A stretch of 64,000 nucleotides of DNA from Thozetella sp. PMI_491 (lineage: Eukaryota > Ascomycota > Sordariomycetes > Chaetosphaeriales > Chaetosphaeriaceae), in contig MU270068.1 of the NCBI GenBank assembly GCA_021432635.1, positions 310,001 to 374,000 on the forward strand. The letters are read 5' to 3'. Made by a program: the position numbers and the translations under genes. Shown here one piece after another: positions 45,558 through 55,592 of this stretch. How positions within the stretch are numbered: the stretch's first letter is position 1; every line of letters begins with the position of its first letter. A model generated the notes under the pieces. The model saw only the letters and a list, made by a program, of their open reading frames with translations, ran no database searches and was not told the DNA's origin.

Positions 45558-48415
45558 TCAAACCACTGTGAAGGTATTGCTTGTCCCCACGAAAGCCGTG
45601 ATGCTGCCGATGAGTGGCTTCGAATCACCATAGTACTTGACGCGGTAGGTTCCGGGCGTGTCTGTGCTCTGCGTCTCCCAAGAGATGACGACCTCGCTGT
45701 AGCCGAGTATAAAGTTGGTGCGCGTCCAGGTGTAGACCAGGAACCAGTCTTCGTCGTCAAGCACCTGCTTCCACGATCCATCAGACTGCTGCTGCTCGAC
45801 TGCCGCGAAGGTTCCCTCGAGTCTCAAGTTGTTGCGGGGGTTGGCGCCTGTGAAGGTGGCGTTGATGACGGCGCCGCGGGCGTAGCTCGCGCTCGGCTGG
45901 GTGGTGCAGGCGCCGAAGCTAGAACCAATGGGCGAGCCGTCCTGGACAACACCGGTGATGAAGCTCAGGCTGGAGTTCACGTTGTTGGGCGGCGAGGGGC
46001 CAGGAGGCGGGGCGCCGGTCGCGGTCGGGGCGAGGTAGTTGAGGTTAGAGACGGTAAGATTGATGTACGCGTACAACTCCCACTGGCCGTAGAGCGTGCT
46101 GGCGCCTTCATACCGCTGAATACCGTATTCCTCCGGAGTGGCAACGTAGTGTGCGTACGTGTTGGCCGGGCCGCCGAGTACGACCTTGGGTTCGGCCTGG
46201 CTGAGGGACTTAGAGACGGCAGCAGTCTTGACCGCGCTCCGCCACCTACGACCGGCCATGGTTGTGGCTGCTCTAGTTAGTGTCTATGATGTAAATGCTT
46301 ATACTGTATGTAGGACGCACCTTCGGATGGCGAGACGATGATGATAAACTGGCCAACACGTAGGGTTTGGATGTCGACGATGTTGGGGCTCCAGGCGTAT
46401 GGCGTGCTCATTTCACCCTATTCCATCTCGCGGTTAGAAGCTGGCTCAACGCGCACGGTTCTGCGCTGGTCTCTGTCTTCCACATACCACATTCAACAAA
46501 ATTGGCTTGGGCTGCTGGCAAGCAGCCTGCTGAGCGGAGGGAACGCTGAGCAACCCTCCGACGACACTCCAGAATGGGTTGGTCGGGCTTCCGGATTCAC
46601 CTTGGGTGAAGTCGAACGCTCCGGGTCCGTCGGAGGTGCCAGCGGCAAAGCTGTGCCCAAGCGCGGCTGGGCAAGTCTGCGCGATGGTGCCGTTTGGCAA
46701 GGCGAAGTTCTGGTCACCAGGTCAGAAATCGAACATGGAGACGCCCCCGAGCATGGCAATGTCCAGATAGAAGAGACAAACTCACAAAATATTGCATGTC
46801 GTTGTAGATGTGGAAGGACCGGACGGTGGCCCCAACCACTGGGGTAGAGCTCGTAGCCATGCTGTCCTGCACATGCTGTTAGTATACCCCCTTGAATCTG
46901 CATTCATAGCAAACCACTAACATAGAGACTCTTCGCGCCCGCATACTGACGGCGGCCGATCTCGTAGCAGCTCGAAACGCCAAGGTCGACTTTCTGGAAG
47001 GCCGGTCCACGGCCATGGCAGGACTGCGACTTGCCATCGGCGCAGGTCGAGTTCTCGAGGCTGCACATCGATCCGGAGCCATCGTCGCAATAAGCTCCGA
47101 GAACGTTCGGCGTCGTGTCACCGACGTTGGCCTGCGAGAATCCAGCGACGAAACCATCCGCAGCCTCGCTTTCGGCCTTGACGGACTGCTCGAACAGATA
47201 GGCCGCCACACCCCTTTAGATCGGTTAGTTATCTAGGTTTCAAATAGAGTCTGAGAAGAAATACGAACTTGTTGTCTCCGCTCACATGAGTGTTGTTCTC
47301 AAGCATCGAGGTCCCGTGCACGGGGAACCACGTGAGGACACCCAGATTCTTGAGATCACTGGCTCGCTGGAAGCGGAGGAGGGTCAATTCCTTGTCGACA
47401 TCGTCGGTAAACTGCGCCCTTTCTGCGGCAGGGTTTGCCAAGTATGCCCAGAGACTACGGTTGATGTTCGCGTCGCTGATGTTGGTCGAACCGAAGTCCA
47501 GGTATCCCTGGCGATACAAGTCAGGACAGGAAAGCAGCGGATCAGTGGTTAATAGTCTGAACCAACCTCGGTCAGAGACTCATGAGCCCTCTTGATTGAG
47601 AGCACCGCTCCGTCAACAATGGCTTGGTAGCTCTGCTTGTCGAAGCCGAGACTAGTAACCTGCGGGAGGAGGTAGTTGAACCAAGCTCCAGGTCCAGAGT
47701 GACTGTCTATGCAGAGCGTCAGCGGGGAGAACAGCACCACGCAAGCGCAAGGGAGAGAGCTCACGGGTTCCCGTTACGGCGACATTGGACTGGCCATACG
47801 TGCTGTATGCCGATCCAAGGTTCTTCAGGCCCTGCAGGATACCGTAGCGGACCGCAGTGTCGCCACCCTGGATGTCTAGGACCAGATACACGAACCGGTT
47901 GGCCGTGTTGCCGACCTCTCCGACAATGAACGCCCTCGAGTAGATGCGCTGACGGAGACCACTGCCAACCTGCCCGACTATTAATCCTAGTCAGTATTCA
48001 TCTCGTCTAGTTTGGGGAGTTACAGCCAGCCAAGAGCCGTCACTCAGTTACGAGAGTGCCGTCCTCCTGCAAGCTCTCCAACTCCCTAAAAACGGCTAAC
48101 AAATAAACACGGGAGGGAGTCCTAACGTGAAGCATATCCAGCAAAGTTAATCTCCACGGCCGGGCCCGTGATGTCCGCCTTGCCGACTCCGATCAGGTAC
48201 TTGTCGCCGGTTGGGGTTGCCCTAGTCTGGGCCAAGAAGGGATTGGGGTGATGGGCGTTGGTGATCCTCGACTTGGCATTCGATTCGCCACGGGACGCAC
48301 CCAGCTGCGAGACGGCAAGAATGGCAAGGACGAAGAAGGACAGTCCCGCGAAGATGGCGGCGAAGGACCGCTTCGGGGCGGGAGCGCCGCCTAGACGCTG
48401 GTACTGGGTCGGCAT
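45558..48415 (-). CDS. Neutral (non-lysosomal) ceramidase
   Basis: Nine minus-strand exons, 48415-48127, 47977-47765, 47706-47567, 47507-47269, 47213-46922, 46866-46786, 46709-46488, 46417-46321 and 46267-45558, encode 760 residues. The start MPTQYQRLGG is the first ATG in frame; the open region upstream begins at GTG. A signal-anchor helix spans about 18-36, so the enzyme should face the secretory lumen or outside. Family blocks in order are YLIGVGKADITGPA, GSGLRQRIYSRAFI, VTGTHSHSGPGAW (zinc-binding His pair), WFPVHGTSM, GFSQANVGDTTPN, CHGRGPAFQ, TCPAALGHSFAAGTSDGPG, TTMAGRRWR, and a C-terminal beta domain. It hydrolyses ceramide to sphingosine and fatty acid at neutral pH. The hexapeptide GDxSPN reads GDTTPN (Thr328). 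The last intron has a GAG/CAG tandem acceptor. Confidence 0.92.
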
Positions 48416-50718
48416 CGCGGCTTTCCGTGCGTCGAGACGGTCTAGTACAACGGCACGGGGGAATGCTGGCTTGGGCCGGGGACGCGGATGAGGCGAGAGA
48501 GAGAGAGAGAGAGGGAGGGAGGGGAGAGTAGATCGGTGTGCCGCTGCCTGGGCCACGAGACTCTTTTAAGAAGCCGGGGTGTCACACTCCACGGCTCTGG
48601 TCCTATTCACAATTACACACAATCTGCACGGTCTGGGCGGTCCTGGTTCGGTGTCGCCTCCTCCCCGCACAACAGCTTTTGGCTAGCCCCGGAGCACGGA
48701 ATGCAACTCAGCAGCGTCTGTCGGCGAGAGCTTCTCTATCCAGCAAGGGAAGGCGCGCCGGCTTCTTGGAGATGCGGCATTCTTTCCCCTCTTATGGATG
48801 TAACGCCAGGCTCGGCCACGCTCGCTTTTGCAACCTTGACCCGAGCCAATGTCGCGCTTGAGGAGGGCCGGCGGTTGTTGTAGGTGTAGGGGCGGGCGTG
48901 CCATGACGGGGTGTCTCGGTGCCTGTTCCTGGCCGCTTGCATCGCCACGCATACGTCTTCTGCCACCTCCTTGCCCAGTGGGCGAGTGGGCGGCGACACT
49001 GGGGGCTCTCGAGAGGGCAGGGATCGTCACAAACAAAGACATCATCGTCCTCCTGGCCATGGCACAGGGCCCCCTGCACACGCGGGAGGCCCGCTGGTTA
49101 GGGGAGACAAGGGGGGGCGAGAGGCGAGGCATTGGAGGCTTCGAAAATGCCTATTTGACAGGCAGCCAATGGTAAGGCCAGGAGGCCGCCGCAGAGGAAA
49201 GCCGCCAGTGTCTACAGCACGGCGCGGGTCTCGCCTTTGGACGGCGCATTCCTCCTGGTCGGCGGGCGAGGCGCTGCAATCTCGCGTCACATGGCTGAGG
49301 AACCGGACTCATTGGAAGGCTCCTCCCCGTGCCGCGGCAAATGAACCCCCCTGGAAGGGCCGGTGGGAGATGGGCCGGCCGTGATGCCTAACTCGAGAGC
49401 TCATTGCCCGGGCGGGAGGTGCGGGGAGGGGAAGTGGTGTTGTAAGGTTGCGGTGCGTGTTCCCGGGGTGTGCTCTGTGCCTTCTCATTGGGCCCTCGTG
49501 CCAGCCCGCCAGCACCCCTAATCAAGCTTGGCAGGGTAGCAGAAGCCATCCTGGTGAAGCTAGCTTAAGCTAGTGTAACTACCTCTCACCCTCTGTACAT
49601 ACAGTAGTTAGGTAATTAATCACTTTGGTACAGTACAACAGTACTCCGTACACATCTCGTACAGGCAGGACCACTAGCCAGTAGCATGCGCTGGCCCCTG
49701 GGAAGGATCGATCGTCGCTTTGGCAGGCAGCAAAACCGGCAGCCAATTCCACCGACGGCATGTCTTTTGTTTACTCTGCCCGCCCCCGGGGCACGGTACC
49801 GCGCAGCAACGCTGCCAAACCCGGTCCTTTTACAGAGTGCATAGGTGTAGGATTAGTCGCTTCTCCACAGGAGCGGCGTCGCTTCTCTCTGTGCATGGCT
49901 ATGATGGGGTAAAGCCAAGTTAGGTTGCATACAACCTGGCAAACCTAGTCAGCAGGGCATTCTGCATTGTACCAGGCTTGCCAGATACGGAAGACTTAGT
50001 ATGTAATTACTCCGGATGCTATCCCTACGTAATCTGCACCTAGTCAAAGTTTGGCCCTCAATTCCGGCAGTCGAGGTGGGGATGCAGATAAGACTTCGGC
50101 TGCAGCTCTGCACTTCGTTAAGCCATGACCGCGCGCCTCCCAAAAAGAATGTTGCCCATCGTCGGGCTCGTGCCCGGGAACCGATGCAAGAACCGACAGG
50201 CCCCTGTTCGCACCCTGGCAGCCCAGATATGCCATGCCGCTTGCCTACTTCCCGAGATACACACCCTCGGTGACAATTGGAGATGTCGACCACTTAGTCC
50301 CTATCACTGTGTGGATCTCCATATCTCCAGGGCGGCCGCGATCCCTCGCAGGCATGCTGCCATGTTCGGAGATGAACCGTAAGATAATAGATAAACACCA
50401 GATAGACGGCGGATGCGGCCATCCGCTCAACCTTGCCCATAGGCGATGCCGTCGTAAACCTGCGTAACATCGCCTGGCGACCACCACTGGCCGCCGTCGG
50501 CCCTGCGTGCAGCAACAGCTCCGATATCAGCATATCAACGCACGGGATGCACGTGTCACCCGGACGAGTCCATTAGGTCTCTGTAAACTAGACGGCTGCG
50601 ACGTCGGATCGTCACTACTATTATGTACGTAGACTCGCTCGAAGGGGCATCAGACTCGCCCAACCCGGTCTAGCCCTAAAAACCGCCTTCCTACTTTCAA
50701 CGTCATTCCCTATCTTTG
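48416..50718. other. Upstream region of ceramidase
   Basis: This 2.3 kb lies between two minus-strand genes. It starts with the CT-rich (minus strand) leader of the ceramidase gene, including a GA/CT run at 48495-48513. Open frames at 48700-49400 are overlapping, on both strands, and unsupported. A TACTCCGTAC motif lies at 49642-49651. No gene is called. Confidence 0.55.
48495..48513. repeat. (GA)n microsatellite in the ceramidase leader
   Basis: A GA run reads as CT on the gene's strand, 80 bp upstream of its ATG, in the probable 5' UTR or core promoter. CT-rich tracts are usual near fungal transcription starts. Confidence 0.8.
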
Positions 50719-52742
50719 CTACTCAGCTTCGTCGAGGGTGAAAGCCCGGTCCGGGAGAAAAGGAGGCACAGTGGTGCGCTTGTGCGCAGCTAGCGCAGCC
50801 GTCACCGTCTGGTTGACGCCCTGGGTATTCTATTGCGCGTGACGAGTCAGCCTACATGTAAGCCAGAGTATGTGCAGGAACGGTCGTGGACTTACATTGC
50901 GCACAAGACGCAGTGCTCGGTACACGCCTGGGTCCTCCCACTGGTGGCTATGATATCAATGTCAGTGGGCATGCTGGCGTGGTCATGATGCGGTTACTTC
51001 ACTCAGCATACCTTCCAACTGGATCGCCCCATGACCAGTGGGCAAAGCGGAGCCGGGCGTAGAAGATGGCCCAAGCCTATGTGTGCAACATGGTTAGCTT
51101 TTGTTGCCAAAGATGGATGTACAGGTAGCTACGATGTTGGCCCGGTATTTGGTGAGAACAGAATAAAAACCTTCGCTTACAAGATTGTGGCTTGACAGGC
51201 GAGTCCACTGGTCCTGGTCCCACAGGCGAAGGGCCTCGCGCATCGCCTTCTGTTGACTCCAGTTGTCCAGCAGACGGCAGGTACGACCGCTCCAGCGGAT
51301 AAAGCGCAACTGCTGGTCGAAATAGGAGAAGTCTAGGGCTGAAGAGCTGGCAGTTTCGGTATGCTCGAGTCGAGCGCGGAGAAAGATGTGATCGCCCGCT
51401 TGCCGTTCCCGGAGGACTGTGGTGGTGAACTGTGTAGCATGAGAGGCAGTCAGGGGTGAAGCGTTGGCCTCCGCGTTCTCGTCCATGTCGTAGAGCAGTG
51501 TCTCTACTACTATCTCGCCGAACTCAACAGCCAGATCCATGGGATTCATCAATGCGGGAGGCGCGAGATCCGGCGCATCTACGGGAGTCATTGAGGTCCA
51601 GCCATTCTCAAACTGAGAGTATGCGTTAGCGATCGGTTGTGCGTCACGAGAACAAGAGAAGAAATAGAGGCCGCTATGGGAGGTAGCGGGTCGACCTATC
51701 GCTCTCTCACAGGACTCCAGTGAGAATAATAGCTGGAAACTTCTCTGTTGAGAGGAGTCGGGCGACCTGGACGCCTGGGAAAGAGGACAGAAGCACGGCT
51801 TACGATCAGGTTAATAAAGCCATCGAGCTCCTCTTTCTCTACAGTCGTAGATGCAGAAGTGGAAGGATCGTGAAGATTTTTGACGAGCAAGACGAGGTCC
51901 TTTACGGCTGCTTCCTGTAGCGGTGTCACCTCGGTCGCCGAGTTGACACATAGCTTTATTCGGTCGTTGTGAGTCTGCATGGCTAGAAAATACTCCTGCT
52001 GGGTGATCGCATTAGTCCACAGCCGAGCCAGGAGCTCGTCGTGGTTAATGCCCATCTGATTAAACACCGCGATAGTGGAAGAGGATCTAGAAAGTTGGTC
52101 GTGTCAGTCTCGCTAGACAAAAGATTTGCTAGTTCCGCCGCGTCACCGGGATGACGTTCACAAGCCAGAGAAAACTTGTGTGAGGGAGAAAATCCAGGGA
52201 GTAGAGGCCAGCACTCTTAGTAGAAGAGTAAAGATACGGCGAGACAAGTCTCTTCATGAAAACTTTTGTGAGAAGTTCGGCCAAGGGCAAAGGAGGATAG
52301 AGGCGACGGGGACAAGAGCAAAGCAGGAGCGCCTCTTTGTGAAGAAGTGTAGAGAAGAAAGGAAAAGAGAGATGGAGTCCACTTACCCTGGGTGATCTTG
52401 CGAGATGGAAGGTAATCTGTAAGTAAAAGCTATCGTGGAGGCGAGTGAATCATTGCTGATCTGACCTTTGCAACAATCGCGAGGCCTTTGTTGATGGTGA
52501 TGGGAAGGTGGGTCGCTGGGTAGGCGTCGCGGTGAAAATACGCCCCCCCCATTGCCAGGAGGCCATCCCTGGGGCTCACTTTGAGCTATTGGCGGCTCTT
52601 GGAGGACCGAAGGGCTCCTGTATGCTGAAAAAATCAAGCCTTGCTCCGGATTCCGAGCGGTCGAGACGTCGAACAGTCGGCTCATGTCATCGCGCTGGCC
52701 CCAGGGCCACGCCATGTCGTCGGCCGGACTGAGCAATGTCAT
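50719..52742 (-). CDS. Six-exon protein gene, not recognised
   Basis: Proposed exons 52742-52387, 52086-51711, 51612-51133, 51076-51012, 50947-50896 and 50829-50719 give 479 residues. Every junction is GT-AG and in phase, with CTAAC-type branch sites in introns 2 and 3. The first intron is long (300 bp) with a strong GTAAGT donor. The N-terminus is Pro-rich and disordered. The core is helical (GINHDELLARLWTNAITQQEYF; LQEAAVKDLVLLVKNLHD). The C-terminal half is Trp-rich (RLLDNWSQQKAMREALRLW, FAHWSWGDPVG). I know no family with these features. Alternatives: exon 2 may stop at 51804 (GTAAGC) and join 51612 in the same phase, losing 31 residues; and exon 1 could be leader, with translation starting in exon 2. 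No signal peptide or membrane helix is seen. Confidence 0.55.
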
Positions 52743-54405
52743 GGTGGGCGCAAGGCATACGCCCTTCTCAAGTTAACCGGGGAAGCCTTAAAAAAATCCG
52801 AAATTGACAATCGTCTATGATTTCCATGAGCGATTCCTGGACAGACCGGAATGTGGAGGGAGAAGCTGTGGATAAAGCCCGGCGAAGTAAGGATATCAGG
52901 ATAGTCTTTGTAAACTCCAATTATTCACGTAGCGGCAACATACCTTTTTATTTTTTGAGATTAACAGCAGGCAGTGTATCTACACCAATGTTGGAGCCAG
53001 GTGTATTACAAGGCCCACACGATCCTCTCTGCGATGAGGTCGGAACTAAGATGGGTGCGGATATGTGATAGGAATATTGTCGTTGATTCAACCTATCTAG
53101 TATGTTAGTTGACTGTTTCTGCCACGAATATATACATGATGCAATGACAAGACCTTTACCCTCTTGTCCTCGAGACGAGATTCTGCGGTGACAAGCATCG
53201 CGCCTGCCCTCGTGGCAGCAAGGTCGATCCCGGGCCCAACCAGGCAGAGTGGGGAGACACCTACCCGAGACAAGACCTCCCACGTCCTTCCCCAGACATG
53301 TAACGGTGAAGAAGGCAAGGAAGGCACTCATGTGCAGGTCCCGAGGGCAGTATATAAGAGCAACAAAGGGCCCTTGTTAGTGCTAAAGCCGGATTGGGGC
53401 GCTTTGGTCCACAGGCGCCGCCGTATTGACCTGTCAAAGAGCTGAAAGGCGCGGCACAAAGCAAGGAAATGAGACTGGAGTTCTAGCAACTGTGGCGTTG
53501 GAAATCAAGCCTTTCTTATGTGTCTCTCGTCACTTGAGGCTGTAGGTGTGGCCTCAGAGGGCATCTGTCTACTACGAGGCATCTTTTTTGGCTTAGTGCT
53601 TGGCCGTTGGGAGTAGAGTGATGTAAGGGGTGAACCATAATCCCAGTCCAACTCAGCCGAAGCGGATAGTCCCAAAACTAACGAGCCAAGGGAGAGCTGA
53701 AAGAGGGCTCTGTTGGAGAGGAAGTATTCTATATTCAAAACCGCTAGACAAGTCAAATCACAGACTGCTGTGGCTTTTACACGTGCAAGCAGAGCAGGCG
53801 AGAGGGGTGCAGGAAGACGGGGACTGGGTATCAGCTGTTGGTGCATTTCTATCTACTCCCACTTCGTACAGAGATCCACACGTTCAAAATGTATAACACA
53901 GGAGGCCAGCTTCTCTGCCTTCTGATAAGGGCAAGAAAAGATGAGGCCGATGTCGAAATGAAGAACCATTGCCGTCCATGCCGTGCTATGCAGGAGAAAG
54001 CCATTTCCTCTCGTTCCCTAACCAGGAACGGTGGGGTATAACGCCGAACACAACGCCAGTCCTGATGTCGTTCCACAGCCGTCGCTGTCTCTATCCCAGC
54101 CCTCGCTCTTGTTACTCGTGACAACTAAGGTATCTCCTTCCTTTTTTTTTTCTCTTTCCTCCTTCCAGGAATAACCCTCAGAACTTTTGTCTCGTATAGT
54201 AGTCATAGCAAGTATCGGGGAAGCCCTTCCCCGATGACAGAGTCCGCGGAATCCACCTGGTATCGTCCATGAGAACTGCGCCATGGGGGGAAGGGGAGGT
54301 TTTGTGAGGGGGAGGGAAAGATTCCGTGAGGATCTACCGAGAAGGCCACCCAGATACCTAGAAACCGCCGAATGTTAGCCAACTCTTGCCCTTCTGGTCT
54401 GCGGC
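52743..54405. other. Intergenic region upstream of the orphan gene
   Basis: This 1.7 kb holds the promoter of the unrecognised minus-strand gene and the 3' end of RCD1. Parts near 52800-53100 and 53600-54000 are AT-richer. Small open frames (52817-53068, 53164-53445 plus; 52948-53331 minus) have no supporting features. No gene is called. Confidence 0.5.
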
Positions 54406-55592
54406 TCAAATTCCATGGTGACCGCTGGTGGGTTCGACTACATTATCGGAGAGGTTGATGAGAAGCTGGGCTAGGCAGCGCTTGGTTGCGGCGTCATCTC
54501 TGAGAACCGACGAAAAGGTGGCGTCGCGGAGGGGCTCGGGGAGGCACTGCCGAAGTGCCTCACGCGCGCGGGCGTTGTCACTGAGTCTAATCCAACGTCA
54601 GTGTTCTACATGTACCTGGGGCGCGGCGGCTGCGGGAGCGCGGATCACATACCTCAAAAAGCATCGTACGACGTGCTTTAGCAGGCGAGCCGTCTGCTGC
54701 TCCACTAGCTGAGCGACCATGTTGCTTAGGACGGTTCCGACCGCATAGAAGCGCTCATAGGTGGCGCAGATGTAGTTCAGGCCGTTGTCATCCAGCAAGA
54801 TCTTCTGGACAATGAAGATGGCAACGGTCTTGCTAAGCTCCGATCCAGTCTCCATGATACGAAGACAGAGAGGGATGATCTCGGTGGTCAGGAGGAAGTT
54901 GATGACCTCGGTCGAGTCGTTCTTAACCAGGGCTCCAATGACCCCCAAAGAGGTGAGGCGGAGATACTCAAAGGGGCGGGACTTCGATGTGGTGTTAAGG
55001 AAGGGGTAGAGGAAGAGGGGGATATGCGCTGCAACCTTGTCAGCTCGCTGTCTTTTTGTCCGGACATGCGAAGGCGATCCTTACCATTCAGGAAGAGGGT
55101 GCGCGTGTCGTTGTGGGAAGCAACGCACTGGAGAAGTGCGAGGGCATTGCAGACACGGTTCGACGCCGCCGCCGTCAGCTGCGAAGGGTTGAGCAAGGTG
55201 TAGACCGAGATAATCTCCTGTAGGAGCGAGGTCATGACGCCAAACGAATGCCACAGGATGAGCGCCAGCTCCGGAACCTGCTCGCGCTTCTTGCTCAGCT
55301 CCAGAAGCGCAGCCTCCCGGGTGTTCTCGTTGAGGAGGTCGGCAATGTAGGCCAGTGTCCGCCTGTTGTCTTCCGAAACGGCGCCCTCTCCTTGGATGTT
55401 GTCCTGGGCGTGCGACGCGCTGAGGCCATTGCTATGGGGCGGCAGACGGTTGTAGTGGCCCTGGTGGGCGGCACTCGCGGCGGCGGCTGCGGCGGCCTGG
55501 GCGTGCTGTTGGTGAGATGCCTGTTGCTGATGCACCCAAGCCGAGTCAGCGTGGCCATACTGATGGCCGTAGAGGTGTGGGTTGGGCATCAT
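54406..55592 (-). CDS. rcd1: CCR4-NOT subunit RCD1/CAF40 (CNOT9)
   Basis: Three minus-strand exons, 55592-55085, 55028-54653 and 54586-54406, encode 354 residues. Introns of 56 and 66 bp conserve phase. A His/Gln/Ala-rich N-terminal tail of about 75 residues ([12 protein letters not shown], then an Ala run) precedes the armadillo-like Rcd1 domain. The domain is nearly invariant in eukaryotes: [111 protein letters not shown]. The protein is the CAF40 module of the CCR4-NOT deadenylase; it binds NOT1 and recruits mRNA-specific repressors. RCD1 was first found as a differentiation factor in fission yeast. Translation may start at either of two adjacent ATG codons (55592 or 55589). Confidence 0.97.

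Noticed and set aside
51775-51803. A 29-bp GT-AG intron in the orphan gene
   Set aside because: It would keep the downstream frame open, but 29 bp is below the usual fungal minimum. The larger introns ending at 51613 have a proper CTAAC branch site.
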